Below are positions 8,422 through 22,100 of a DNA stretch of 64,000 nt, piece by piece. Below the pieces are notes generated by a model. The model was not told the origin of the DNA. It made no database searches and saw only the letters and a program-made list of their open reading frames with translations. The stretch's first letter is position 1, and each line of letters begins with the position of its first letter. The position numbers were made by a program, and so were the translations under genes. Source of the DNA: Akanthomyces muscarius (Eukaryota; Ascomycota; Sordariomycetes; Hypocreales; Cordycipitaceae); the NCBI RefSeq assembly GCF_028009165.1, contig NC_079243.1, positions 3,844,001-3,908,000 of the forward strand. The letters run 5' to 3'.

Positions 8422-11400
8422 CTAGTTGGTAGTCCTTCGGGAGAGAAGAGGGCCAAAATTTGAACGGCAAGGTGGTCTGCGCTGCGCGGAAGGGGAGGAT
8501 GCAAGGCAAAGAGACTGGCTTATGGCTATGTTCATTGCTGTGAGCGGATTACTGTTGCGCCGTTATACCATGACCGCATGTGCTAGGAGAGGTCCTGTTA
8601 TTCCGCTTCTTATTATACCAATATAGTGTTTTTGCCATGAATTGGCTTGCCATACGTCTTTTGTCTGCGAAGCAGACCGGGTGGCTTTTTGAATACAAAG
8701 TGGTGCGATACATCACCAATTCAGTCCATGCATTCCAAGAATAAACATAAATTAAGGTGCATAAACCCCAGGCTCTGGCTACGTCTATCAATGCAGACAG
8801 GCTCAAGATGCAATTTCACCACCGTCATCGCAACAAGAGCATTCGGCAGCGCCAAATACCGTCTAATTCCACCTACCCTTGGCCGTCTGCTCCCTAGCGC
8901 CCGTCGTCTTACTGGAAGGATCTCACGTTAAAATTGGGTGAGGCTGTGCAAAATCTGCAAGGCGGCAGCATGTGTGCTCCTGCAATTTACAATCTACGAA
9001 AAAAAAGCCCAGGGTTCAGAAAAGCATTGCACCCGTCTGTGTTGTCATTAGTTGGAAGCTGAGAGCAAGGCCACCGGGGAGCTTTCTGCAAAATGCGCCA
9101 TGGCCACGGAATTCTAACTCGGGAGCAACTCACCACTGTTTTCAAGACACCGTGGAGAGTTGAAGAATACACAGCGAAATCCGAAGTCTGCGAGACAATG
9201 CTTTACAGGGCTGCATCTGAAACCGTGGATCTGCGCCGCATCAAATTGCTCGTTTAGACACGAGCTGGCTTGGTGACGAGACCGAGTGGAAGACTCTATC
9301 GGGAGGGAATAAGCAAGCCAGACCGTATTTCAGAATCAAGGGGAGCACCCATGTCGGTGCAATATTCCGATGGACCTGAGACGACTTAAAAGGGCAAATG
9401 ATTTGCAGCATGCCGAGCAAGTCAGCCTGACGAGCAGGGATGGCAGGAGTGGTCAAGCATTCTAACAAGACAGGGTTGATGATCCATGTTTGAAGACGGA
9501 TGATGATGAGAAAATAGGCATAGCCGCTTGCGCCGCCTGCTGGTTGTACTTGATGAGCTTGTCGTAATTATTTAACAAGTGCTGCCAAAACTATTTGGAT
9601 TTAGAGGACAGTAATTGCAGGATTCACAATTTAATGCAGGTACAATTGCACGGCGGGAAAGCACGGACCACAATTTCCAGACACGATTTTGACACCTTAA
9701 CAGAGCCTCTTATTATTAAACCTCCCTCCGTCTGCAAACGCCCTTTTCTGCCATGGGCACTGCGAATGCAACAGTTGAAGGAGAATGGAAAATGACTCGA
9801 TACCCGGCACTGGATGGATTGCGCCCTCAATACGGCATACAAAAGGCTGTTTTTAGAGTTCAGCCACCAGCTCCCTCTCCCCGCGTCGCCCGCCCAATGC
9901 ATTCATGCCGAGTCGTGTTGTCGATGCGCCAAGTGCGGAGCGACACGAAACTGCAACGATTGGCATCGCCTCGCCTTGCTGGTCTTATTTGCAGCTTCGT
10001 TAATTGTCCGAATCCAAAGATAGAGTGACTTGCCCCAGAGCGCAAGAATAAAACGAAATGGCCCACCGGCAACAGTCGAAAAGCAGTTGGCAGGCCCTCC
10101 TGACGATCCAGGGGAAGAAGAAGAAAAGTCCACCGCAAACGAGGCTAGCGCAGGGCCGAGGAAACAAAGTTGTGGGCGACTGGTCAGCCGGGTCTACTTT
10201 AAAAAAATTGGCAAGCAACCGACTGCACCAATCGGCGACGTCGGCGGACCACTTCTTGCCAGCCAAGGCCAAGGCGATCACTGCTCTTTTGTTGGCGGCA
10301 CCGTGGAGAACGGCCCCGGGCACGCACGTTCCTCCATCCCCTGCGTCGAGAGGGGGGCATTCGCGAGGCTCAGGAAGCTGTTGGAACCGGCCGTGGGTGA
10401 CGTCGTGGTGGCTGCGCGCATGCTCACGGCAATCTCCCAACTAGCTCTCGACGGCTGACCGACTGTTGTTACAGGCTATCGAAGGCTAATGAATACGGGG
10501 GGCTGCGTCCCATACAGAAGCCCAGTTCGCTCTGGGCACCCGTCTTGTGCGTTGCAAACCGTCGCCCTACTGTGGCTCAGCAAAGACGGCAGCGCTGCAT
10601 TGCAGATGAGAATAGCACAGGCATGGCAGCTTTATTATTAGCACCGCCGTCCAGCACATCTCGGCACGGGCCCTCCTATCCTATTCGCTCGTCGCCCCCT
10701 GCCCTCATTTGGCAGTCGTCAGGCGCTGCTGCAAAGAGCCGTGCCGAAGCAATGTCACAATGTTCTGATGGAGGGATGCGCAGGCTGAATAGCCTTTACG
10801 ACGCCTCGTAGCTTGGCAGTGGAGAGCCCTGGGGCAGCTGGCAGCCACGAGAGTGACAACCAGTCGCAAATCTCGGAAGACACACAGGTTAACGGTCAAA
10901 AAAGGGAGAAAAAGCAGTCCTTCTCACAGCATGACTTGGTTCCTGGCTAGCCTCCACAGGCTATCCACCTTGCTGCACTCCTGTTACGCGCCACCCCACA
11001 ATCTACAACTTTAGGCCCGCAGCTTTCTTTTGTCTCTTCGGTCTGGCTTCTGACAATCCGTCCTGCCCGTCAGGGTCTGCCACAGTGCCAGTGCCCAGCG
11101 CTGGCTTTGGATAGCGCCCGTCAGAGTGAGACACATCTGCATATGAGGATGGCTGCAAGATTATCCGTACCAATGCTTTCCATGTTCATGACCCTGTATA
11201 TCGGGCTCAAGGGCAGTGGCCAGCGCCATCTTCCATACCCTTCGTCGCCATGCCTCACTGGACAGAACAACATGTTGTAAACTTTATTGCCACGCCCGCT
11301 GGTCTAGTCCACCGGCCGCCGAGGCAGCCATTCCATCAGCCCACGAGTCCACTGCAAAAACCTGGCCGCTGTGCCTGCACAGCTTTGACAGTGCCAGCCT

Positions 11401-11864
11401 CGACTTCGCCTCCAGCCAAAAGTAGCCGTGGAGACCCTTAATGCTGCTCTTAATTTCCACAGTGCGCTACTAACCCCGGCCCCCTGCGGCCAACTCACGA
11501 CGATAGAGAGTAAGAGCCGCTAAACTTGGGCCTCTTCTGGCCCACTTGGCTTGCGAAAGGCAAGATTCGCACATTATCCTGCTGCCCAAGCAGCCAGCCA
11601 GCATGCAGTTCCCGCGTGGCCGCTGTCTGTCTTTGCGGGACCGTTACTGGTATATACACTCTTTGCCCAGTTTCTGCGCGGTTACCGATTTAGAGCTCTT
11701 TTTCTCTTTCTCTTGTTAACCCTCTCCTTGTCTTTCTTTACATCCAACTACCAACAGTCTTTCATTTTTTATTACTTTTTCCTTCGGATAGTCTGTCGAT
11801 TTTCTTTTACTTCTTTGCCGGTCACTCTTTACGCCGGCATTAGTTGATTCAGCCAGTAATCAAC
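8422..11864. other. Gene-free region of 3.4 kb
   Basis: Between the peroxidase and the aspartyl protease. Open frames up to 146 codons (10000-10440) occur on both strands at the same place and match no family. The last 350 bp are pyrimidine-rich with a TATA-like site and form the protease leader. Confidence 0.5.
11651..11658 (+). promoter_or_regulatory. TATA-like element of the aspartyl protease gene
   Basis: TATATACA lies about 210 nt before the ATG at 11865 and is followed by a CT-rich stretch (about 11690-11830), the usual layout of a highly expressed fungal promoter and leader. Confidence 0.4.
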
Positions 11865-14471
11865 ATGCGTTCTACTCTTCTTTCGGTCGCGGCCCTGCCG
11901 CTGGCCGCCCACGCTCTCGACCTCGACAACAAGTTTTATGAGGGACCTGGCGTTGTGCGATTCCCCCTTACCGGCAACAAGGATGCCCTCGACAGGCACA
12001 TGCGCCGCCAGTCCGAGGCTGGCCTCGACAACCGCAAGACGGGCTTCTTCTACACCATTGACCTCGAGATTGGTTCTCCTCCTCAGACTGTGGCCGTCAA
12101 CTTTGATACCGGCTCCTCCGAGCTCTGGGTGAACCCCAACTGCGCCAAATCCTCCGACGAGGCGTTCTGCAAGACCTTTGGCGCTTTCGGCAAGTCGGCT
12201 TCATTCACCAGCCTCAACCAGAACACCACTCTCAAGTACGGCCGCGGCCATGCCGATATCGAGTACGGCTACGACTACGTCACTGTCGGCAGTAAGTATC
12301 AATTGCGAAGCGTTATTTCTCAAAAAGAGAAGGCCCATGGACTGGACAGAGATTAACGCAAACCTACAGCCTCCAAGATCAACCAGCAGACCTTCGGTGT
12401 TGCCCAGGACTCCGAGTTCGCCACTACCGGTATCATGGGTGTCGGCCCCAACCTGCGCGGCTGGGACAGCCCCTATCCTTACGTCCTCGACAACCTGTTC
12501 ACTCAAAAGTTCATCAAGAGCCGCGCTTTCTCTCTGGATCTGCGCCACGTTACCAGCTCGCGCGGTGCTGCCGTTTTTGGTGGCATTGACACCAAGAAGT
12601 TCAAGGGCCCCCTCGTCAAGAAGGACATTATCCCCGCCGCTTCCTCCCCCGACGGCAAGACTCGCTACTGGGCCAACTGCGACGGCATCTCCATTAACAA
12701 GGAGGATGGCTCCAAGCTGGATGTGCTCACCCAACCCCAGGCTTTCCTCTTCGACTCCGGCTACACCATCAGCGCTCTGCCCACCGCCTCCTTCAACGAG
12801 CTTCTGAAGGCTTTCCCCTCGGCCAAGATGGAATCCAGCGGTCAGTACGTTGTCGACTGCGCCGTCGCCAACGCCAAGGGCTCTCTTGACTTCAAGTTTG
12901 GCGATGCTACTATCAACGTCGCGTACAACGACTTTATCTGGCAGCAGCCCGACTACAACACCTGTGTTCTCGGCGCCATTCCCGATGACAAGATGCCCGT
13001 TCTCGGCGACACTTTCCTGCGCGCCGCCTACGTTGTCTACGACTGGGACAACCGTGCTCTTCACTTCGCTGCCGCCGACGACTGTGGCTCCAACCTGGTT
13101 GCTATTGGCTCCGGTCCTGGTGCTGTTGGCGTGACCGAGGGTGAGTGTGACAAGCCTGCGCCTACCTCGTCCACCACCTCGTCTACCACCTCGTCCACCA
13201 CCTCGTCTACCACCTCGTCCACCACCTCGTCTACCACCTCGTCTACCACCTCGTCCACTACCTCGACGACCACTTCGACGACCACTTCGACGACCACTTC
13301 GACCACGAGCGCTGCTACGTCGTCCACTTCGGCCATTCCTACCTCGTCCACTACCTCCAGTGTCTCGACCACGCCCACCAGCTCCAGCGTTTCGACTTCG
13401 TCCATTACCTCGAGCATCGTGACTTCGTCCAGCAACTCTACGGTTACTGCCTCATCGTCCACCTCCAGTGTCGTGACCTCGTCCAGCAACTCGACCGTTT
13501 CTACTTCGTCCACCACCTCCACCACCTCCAGCGTGCCTACGTCGTCTTCCGGCTCGAGCGTGTCTACGCAGACCACCATCTCCACCGTGCCTACGTCGTC
13601 CTCATCCTCCAGCGCTTCCGTCTCTACCGGTGCTTCTTCCACTTCTTCGACTGGCTTCCCCACACTCAGCGTCACCAGCACCCAGGGTGTCACTTCCGGC
13701 ACTGGCGGTTCTACCGGTGCTCCCATCACAACCGGTACTCTGACCACCGGCACCGTCAGCAAGAACGCCACGACATACACGTCCATTATCAAGTCTACCC
13801 GCACCCACACGATCACCTCGTGCGCGCCCACCGTCACCAACTGCCCCGTCGGCAAGGTCACCACCGAGGTCATCACCTCGTACACCACCTGGTGCCCCGA
13901 GGACAGCAAGACCAAGCCTACCAGCACGAGCACCAGCAGCACCAGCGCCTACACCAAGCCCCCCTGCCCCGAGGTCACCCTCACCTTTGTCATCCCCAAG
14001 ACTTACTACTGCACCAAGGGCCAGTCTGGCTGCACCGAGGGCGAGGAGATTGTCACGTCGCACCCTGCCACTGTTGTTCCGATCACCCCCGCCGCCACGC
14101 CTACGCCCATCCCCGGCTGCGTTGACTGCCATCCCAAGCAGCCCGCCCAACCGCCCGCGCAGACTCCTTCTGCTCCCGCTGGTGTCGTTCCCGTCGTTGT
14201 GAACCCCCAGCCCGTTCAGACAAAGGAGCAGGCCCCTCCCCAGAGCACCGCCCCCGCGGTTCCCGCCCAGCCTCCTACCACGCCTGCCCCCAAGCCCGTC
14301 CAGCCCTCCTCGACCGCGGCTCCCGTCCCGCCGCCCTCGACCCTGGCTTCCGTCAAGCCCTCTGGCACTGGCGCTCCCGCGCCTAGCCAGCCCCCGGTCG
14401 CCGCTGGTGCCGCCGGTCTCTACATTCCTGGCCTCGCCGCCGTTGCTGCCGCTCTCGTTGCTGCCATGTAA
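11865..14471 (+). CDS. GPI-anchored aspartyl protease (yapsin/Opsb-like) with long Ser/Thr stalk
   Basis: Modelled as join(11865..12291, 12370..14471), 842 aa; the 78-nt GT-AG intron joins DYVTVG to TSKINQQ. A signal peptide (about 1-18) and a short propeptide precede a pepsin fold (A1 family). The two catalytic Asp are D81 (NFDTGSSELW) and D271 (LFDSGY). From about residue 405 there is a stalk of Thr/Ser, starting with near-perfect TTSS repeats. A Cys-containing module follows (ITSCAPTVTNCPVGK, then TTWCPE) resembling motifs in fungal adhesins. Next come a Pro/Ala-rich region and a hydrophobic C-terminal tail suited to GPI attachment. Yapsins act at the cell surface on wall and secreted precursors. 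The stalk is long for the family. Confidence 0.92.
13165..13310 (+). repeat. Minisatellite encoding TTSS repeats in the protease stalk
   Basis: Twelve-base units of the type ACCTCGTCTACC / ACCTCGTCCACC repeat about eight times, then give way to ACTTCGACGACC units. They encode Thr-Thr-Ser-Ser blocks. Such intragenic repeats often vary in copy number between isolates. Confidence 0.9.
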
Positions 14472-16143
14472 AGCGAGACCATGTTGTTTGCTGTGAGCAT
14501 AGAGGAGGTATAGAGAGATGATGGAATTTAATTTTCTAATACTGCAAGGCTGGGGAGTCCTTTTGAATATCAGGAATATAGATCCACAGACCTTTGTGTG
14601 TAATTTGATGGGTGGAAAGCAGTTTTGCTTGCCGTGTTTATAGAGAAAGGAGAACATATTTCAAACAATGGTCTTGTTTTTCTTGATCAAGTGTCGCTCG
14701 TGTATATAAATTCTTTCCAGGAGATGCAAAAGTAAAATGTCAAGTTTATTCTGTCGTGGGTTTTTGCTTGTGCCCTTTGTCTCCGTGGCTGCATATGCTG
14801 ACAATGTTGTGTCCCTCTGCATTCCCCTTTTTATTTTCGAACTCTTCTTTTGCGGTTCTTGTATGTGCTCGTGCTCGTGTTTATGCGGCCAAGCGCAGAT
14901 TGGTTGTAGAGCTGGACAGCGTGAGTCTGGATACAGAGTCGCCCATGTGGTCCATGATTGAATCGTAGCAGTGTGTACCGGATGTCGCATCCCAGCAGGA
15001 AGCTTCTAAATGTGAGAGCATGATGGATGATATAATGCCTGCGATTCCTCCCGGCTTTTGAAGACAAATGAGTCGTTTTGACTTTTGATCGAACTCTCAT
15101 GCTGGCCGGTCTCCATCTCCAACCCACGATGTTGGCCATGCCGGGCATGTCTGATGCCAAGAGCGACAATAACACAACTTTACCGTAGTAAAGCCTATCA
15201 TGCCTTCGTTTTACTTTAACAGCGTCATTAATCCATCATGTTGACAATCCTGAATCGCAACATTTGCTTGAATTTCGTCTCACCTCTCGAAGCCAGTGAT
15301 TGCGCTACGCTACCCTACAGCCCCCGATACACCGCAGCAATGGGGATCACTAGAAAAGCCCCCCATCTTCGGCGATTAATACCGCGAAACTCCACGCCAA
15401 TATAATGGAGTCAAAACGATGTTAAAAACAGGGTGATGAAGAAAAACGATTCATCACATTTTCAATCCAGAAAGTCCAATTTTACGCCGTCACATCGTAA
15501 CGTGATATCGACCAGAGAGAGCCATACACGAAACCCAAAAGCCTATCTCGACATGAGCCCACAAGCCCCTGTTATGAAACCCAATTTACGCTTTTTAGTC
15601 ATAGACGACAAGAGTAAAAGGCCAAGTATCTTCTCGAAAGACGCATCATAATGCCCGCCACTCTTCCAAGCCTTGGCAGCCTACGCACGTGGCGGCGAGA
15701 CACGCAGCAGCCTTCTTTTTTTCAAACTACCACGCCTCGCTCCCGCCGAGAATCCGGGGTAAAGGAAGCTGGGGGGAGGGGCGGGCATTGTAACCATGAC
15801 TATAACATGAGTCATTAATTTCACATGGGGCGTTGGGAGATTACTACCACGACAAACAAGCCGCGTCTCAAAAACACAAAAGCAAAAGAACAAAGAGAGA
15901 GAAAGAAGGCTGTGTTGGTGGTGGCGGCGGTGGTGGTGTGGCATGTATGCCAAGCCATGCAGGTTTATGCATGGCGCGGGACACTTTCCCGTTCAAAAAC
16001 AGCAGGGGGTGTGTCGGCCCAGCAGCCCGCTGCCATCCGCATATAAACGGTCGAAGAGGGTACAAAAGGGGAGGAGGAGGCGGAATGCAAGGTTGACGGC
16101 GCCGCGGAAACCTTTCCTCGATGACTCGTCATGCCACATCGTG

Positions 16144-16173
16144 GAGAGAAAGAAAGAGAGACAGACAGAGAGG
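16144..16173 (+). repeat. GA-rich simple repeat
   Basis: About 30 nt of GAGA / GAAA / GACA units in non-coding sequence; seen directly. Confidence 0.75.
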
Positions 16174-19100
16174 GAGCGGGAGGTGGGGTGTGGCGAAAGT
16201 TCTGGGGCAAAAAGAAGGACCATGCCGAGATCTTTGGGATTGCCCGAGTTTACATAAAAGGTTGAATAAAAGTAGACAATGCATGCCCACTTGGTGGTGA
16301 AGCTTCTAGACCGTGGCGAAAAAGGACGAGGGCAAAAAAGCAACGATCGTCAAAAACCAAGATAGCTCTGACTCCCTGTGATTGGTTGAGCCGCAATTGG
16401 AAGAAGGATAAGGAAACTTTTCCTCTCCTTGTAGGTGTGCGAGCAAGGATTAAACGTTGGGGTTACGTTGAGATCCTGAACAGGAAGCTTGGTCAAGCAC
16501 CATTGTATGTATGTGTGTCGGCGTAGTATGCAGCATCGCGGTAATAGCACGACGTGGCCACGCTTCCCCCCCAACTATTGCATTGTCTTGATGCATGCAG
16601 TAGCAGACGAGGCAATCAGAAAGGATTTCGGGTGTATGACCAAAAACAAAACAAAAAACCTGGGGTGCAGTGATCCGCAGTGCAGCAGCAGCGCCATCCG
16701 CAGGAAAACTTGGTGCGGCTTTTCGAGTAGCTTGGGGAAAGGGCAGGAGCCGAACGATGGAGCGGGAAACACTCGACTACCCCCAAATTAGGACAAGTGG
16801 CAAAAGGAAGAGAAAGGCAAGCCGCGAAACGATATCCAGGCACTTTCGCAGGTTGTGAGAGCTCATACCGCTAGTGTCAAGGGGCCGGGTGACCTGGGGG
16901 TACGACCCTCCCGACGATGGGACAGCGATGTAGCTTCTAGTTCCATTCTCCGAACTGGGGGCCGATCGACAGGTAGGCCGATTGAAAGAGGAAAAGAAGC
17001 TAGGTGAGTTGTAGAGCTTGCAAATTCGCGTTCTTTCTGAACGAGGTTCGGCTTCTGCAAGGCAGTGCCGGAGGAGGAAAGCCCGATGCAGCGACTGGGA
17101 GCTTTCAAATGAAATGTACGCATGCAGTAGCTCTTATTGGGCGTTGTATGTGCAGCCTTGTACATGAACGATTGGCTGCCCTGCTCTGATAGGGAAATAG
17201 TTTCGCCTGTTCCATAGCTTCTTCTGGTGGCCGTTCGCCAAATATTGCATGAAGCTGAGAGTGGCGTCTCCATCATGTGTTGCTGCCCATGCATAAACAG
17301 CTATAAAAGTGCGTAGCAAAGGATTGAATAGAGCCAAGGAAGTGACAACTGCATGTTTTGTTCTGTTTGTATCGTTCAGCGAAGTGTTGCTTTCATGACG
17401 AACACGACATCTATGCAGCGGTAGTTGTGATCATTGTCAAATCACACCCCGATCCAGAGCAGAAAGTAAATCCCACTCTTCCCGCATAGTTCGCCCCGAA
17501 AGCTACGTCCTTGGTTTGAGAGGAGAACCGAGTTATACAATTGGTCCAGCGCGCGACGGTTCGCTACCTTCCCGATGTGGTTGATGAAATCTGCAATGCG
17601 ACCTCACATGCAGCTCCACCTTGGCCACGTTATCTTAGGCAAGGAGACAAATGGTGGCTGCTTCGTAGCAGGCTGAGAAAGTCGTTTGTCGCGAAATCTG
17701 TAGCAAGCAGGTTGGTAATGTCACTTTCGTGACCGCCCGCAGAAGCGGTAGCTGCTGAACAAACTCGCTTCCATGTGCCGGGACTGCGACCAGAATGAAA
17801 CCAAACACCAGCTGTAGGCTTGGGAGTGCCAAATACACAGCAAAGCATACAAAGGGTCGTTTGACAGACCTTGCATCTCGTGGAGATGACGAAGCAGCCG
17901 GAACGCACATTTTCTGACATAATTTGCGATGTATAGCTGCACTACAGCCGGGGCGTCTGACTCTCCAATGACGCGGGAAGTTATCCTTGATGCTCACTAC
18001 CTCTCGAGGATGATGGTAGCTAGTTCTGCTACACACAGAGACAGTCATTTCTCGTTTGTCAATCTACCTCGACCGCGGGCGCACCGGATCTGGCTCAGGG
18101 ATAGAGCAGTTTTGCAGGTACCTGGCCGGCAGTTTACTGTAAGCACTTGCGACCACCCCAATTCTACAAGAGCTAGAGGATCCATATCGTGGCATTGGCA
18201 ATGCCTGTCTTCGGCTCTGAAGTGCTGAACTCTTGGTAGTGGCTTAAACAAGCCACTGGCTTTCGCACGCCTGGGATTCTCAGTGTGCTGGACATCCATG
18301 CCTCCAAATAGGAGAAGCCCCTGGAAGATCAAGATTGCTCAAAGGGGTGGCGCTGAGCCTCGCTGGCGGGATAATTACTGAAGAATCGCGCGGGACCTCC
18401 TGGAGTTGATGCACCACATGTAGGCCCCAGCATCTACACCGAGGCAATCTTTTGGCCTTTAGAGCTGGCCTATGTTGTATAGCTGTCGAAGCGTCTATCA
18501 GAGAATATTAATACAGTGATATAGATACGGTCAATTGTACTCACCGCAAGCGCCGTCCATGGAAGAGGTCGCGACCAGTTAGCGGCGCACCCCCTGACCC
18601 AGGAACTTTTGTAGGCCGACGCGGGGGATACCCATGGGGACCCCAGACTTCGTTCGATGCAAGGCTTTCTAATGCATGAAGCGTGACTTGGCTAATCATT
18701 TGCCCATGCGTTTCGCAGGCTAATGCCGTCGAAGCAAGTTTGAAAACAGAACTGCATTGCAGCCCAACAACCCCACAGTCAGTCAATCAGTCTGTACCAG
18801 TACTGGGATGCGAGCGTCGTGATACGCAAGTCCGACCCCGTACACGTGCGTTTCTCGACCAGACTTGACAGAAAAGCACCTCAGTAATACAGAGGAGCTG
18901 AATCCTAGGCTGTGAAGGCCAGAGACGAGCACCCCATTCCATCCAATGGGTTGTAATTACACGTTTTCGGGTACCGTTATGCAGCGAAATACAGAGATAG
19001 CCCGGTCGTCGCTTCAAACCAGGAACGAACGCGTTAAAGCGGTGCTCGGCCCATAGTACTGTGCATGGCCTATTACGTTTCAAAACTCAACTTCAGTAAC

Positions 19101-22100
19101 GCGGTGAGAGATGTGACGAACTGGCTGTGCCCAGTTTTGCGGGGAAACGTGCTAGACCAGAATGAGAAAGGCGGCCTCTGGGGTTGGAAGGGGCTCTTGC
19201 ACCTGCAGCCGTTCCTTAGACCTCTTCGACCAGAGCGCCGGCGTTCGTTAAATGGTGGCTTCGGAGGCGGGACCCATGAAGCAACCTGCAGGCTGCAACC
19301 GACGTTCTTTTCGGACGAGGCCTCTGGAGGAGCGAGCAGTAAGAGGGCCCTGCTGATGACACAGCGATACCGGGTCTAGTCGACGTAATTCGACCGTTGC
19401 GAGAATACTCGAGAGTTACATTTATTGAGAAGCAGCGTCAATCTCTTCATGATAGCCACAATGTATTTCAATGAGTGCGTAGCTCCCGCTGGTCAATGAG
19501 AAGCTGGCTGCAACGTAGCATGCCAGGCTTGCACAGCGAATCAGCATCGTGGATGGGTCAGCGGGGGTGGGACGAACGCCAGCTGCAGTTGTTCTTGATA
19601 GTGGCGGACAATGTAAAGCTGGAGCCGGCTCAGGGCTGAGATGGAAACACCAAATAAGCCCAAACGCTCGCTGTCAAAAGCGGAGGAATTCACGTCAGAA
19701 CCGACTAAGCAGGACTCGTGTCTTGATAAGGTTGATGATGCCCAGCCGAGGTACACAGCGAGCGCATGTAAGCTGCATACTTGCGCAGGGCATCCGTACT
19801 TTGCAGTCTCTATCGCACGAACGGCGCGACACTCTGCTTCAGTGCATCTCGTATGTGGCGCGTTCATAAAATTTGTCGCCGCTGTATGGACGAAGGCATT
19901 CCCGCCCAAGTCGGCAGATCCTGCTCAAGTTGGCAGAACCCTCGACAGCTGGCTTTTTTTGCTGGGCCAAGTTTCCATTACCTGATGTGGCTCACCAGCC
20001 GCAAACCGTCAGAACAAAAGCGCAATCAGCCACAGGCAGTCAGGGCCTGTGCTCCGATGATCCGGCGTTGTGATCGTGGTGGCTTTCGGCGGTGCGTTTC
20101 ATTCGTCGAGTCGTTCACACGGCAGGTGGCGTGCACCATGCCTGACTTGGAAGGACTTTTGACAAGAGGCTTGGGCTTGGTGGCTGCCATGGCGTTGTGG
20201 CGCCATTTGGAACCTTCTGAGAAGACAGTCAGTGGCGCACAGAGGTGAAGCGAGAGAGCGGCACAACGGCTGCCAGGGGCGTGTCCTGGGCCTTTCGAGA
20301 GATAGCGGTGATAGGGTAAATTGCGGCGGTATCGAGCACAGCGCTGTGTGCACATCGAACGACTGCCTTGCTGCCTTGATTTCGCTACAATTGCCCGCGT
20401 CAGTTCAGAAATACAGTGAAATTCGGCAGGTAATCCTACAAGCCACGATCGGGTGTGCACGCTCTGGCAGTTGGAACACGGGAGCCTGCTTTTGGTGCGC
20501 CACTGAAGCCCGCGGGCCGACTTGTTGTGCGCAGCGAGCATGTCGATTGGCCGCACTCGACACCGTTGCACGGACTCAGAGGGCTAGTGACCACTGGGCT
20601 GGCCACCGCAGGCGAAGCTTTGGCCGAGAGAGATGGTTATCTGCACAGCTAGCCAAGATCAACACGCATGCGGTGGACTAATCCGTCACCTGGCCTCGGC
20701 GGGCACCTGGAGACCGAAGATGGTGTGACCTCGTCGGTGTTGACGTGCATGAAATCAATACCGACAGCTTTGACGGACGCTGGCTGCAGCGGGCGCAATT
20801 TCATTTGATACGTTGATGACTGTCACGAGACTGGCGATGGAAACGCATGTTGGTGTAGGGCGATGATGCAAACGCTCGAGTTGAGACACGACAGCGCACA
20901 CCTTACCTAGAGGCCTGGCACCGGGCAGAATGGCAGACCGCCGTGGCCGTCAGGTGTGAGACCTCACCTGCCGGGTGGCAGCCTGGCAGGCAAGACACAA
21001 CTACTCGTACGAGTGCCAGTAACCAGAGCCGCAAAACCGTTACCGAAGGTCCTGAATCAAGACACTACCAAAACTAAAACAACCTCTTGTCTTAGACCAC
21101 AGAATCACCCGCTGCTGAAAGATCGACATCTTGGTGGCGTCGCTTTCTGGTGTTGGGCTGCACCAGTGGGCTCGCGTGGCCAGCAGCGTCGTAGTCGGGA
21201 CAGACCGGTGCAGTCCCATCATCCATGTCGCACCACGGTCCCTATCATCTGCAAGTAAAAGAATGCTGACCGTCGCAACTCTTTAGACCGAGCCTTAATC
21301 AAGTTCATACTCGTACCAGTACTATCGGACCGGCACATCTGCATCGTATTCATGAAGGCTCCGCCGGCAACGTTTTTGTGGCGGATGGTAGAGGAAATGA
21401 AAGGGGACTACCCAGTCTTAACCGGCCGTTGATGCCAATCACAAGTCCCCAATGGTACCAGTTGGTGTATCGGGCTTCTAGAAAGTGCCTGATCCTCAGT
21501 CCGCGGTGAGACACAGGCTGGACCCTGCCAATCACCAGCACAGAGGGTGTGCCCGTCGCCATCCGTGGGCCACGCCTTGTGACAGGGAATATCTCGACCT
21601 CGCCCACTCTCCGTGTTTCGATGGGGATGAAACGAAAGTTCCTCGAATCATGGATAGTGCGGAAAGCAAGAAAAACCACGGTGCTGCTGGTAGGCCGGCA
21701 CTGGGTCGAGAGTGGCGTTTCCAGCGATCGGCACTCAAGCTGGCACAAGGCACAAAGGGGGCGGCGGGCGATGCTTGAGGACTAATAAGCTTGCTCAACA
21801 ACCATGTACGGACAAAGGACGGAAAGCTCCTTGAATTTTATGCCGGTTGATGAGGCAAAGGCGATCATTCCTCAGAACGGGCCTGTGGTAGGTAAAGCGA
21901 GCTCAAGCCTTGCGACGCGAGGCGGCACGACCGAGTGATGCTACAGTAGCTGCCGAGCCCCACCAACAATGAACTGGACGCGACAAGTCACTTGGCTCGT
22001 TGCATTGAACAAGTTCAGACCAGACGCATCACGGGTTTAGTATGCCAGATACTACCTGATGCGGGATATTGTACGAACTTGGTGCGTCACTGCTGGCAGG

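Noticed and set aside
10000..10440. 146-codon minus-strand frame in the 8.4-11.9 kb gap
   Set aside because: Plus-strand frames of 128-142 codons cover the same bases, composition looks random and no motif is present.
12201..13064. 287-codon minus-strand frame
   Set aside because: Antisense of the protease catalytic domain; no family resemblance.
13061..13942. 293-codon minus-strand frame rich in Val, Glu and Asp
   Set aside because: It is the reverse complement of the Ser/Thr repeat of the aspartyl protease, so its repeats are a by-product.
20026..20571. 181-codon minus-strand frame
   Set aside because: Cys/Arg/Ser-rich random-looking translation with competing plus-strand frames and no recognised family.
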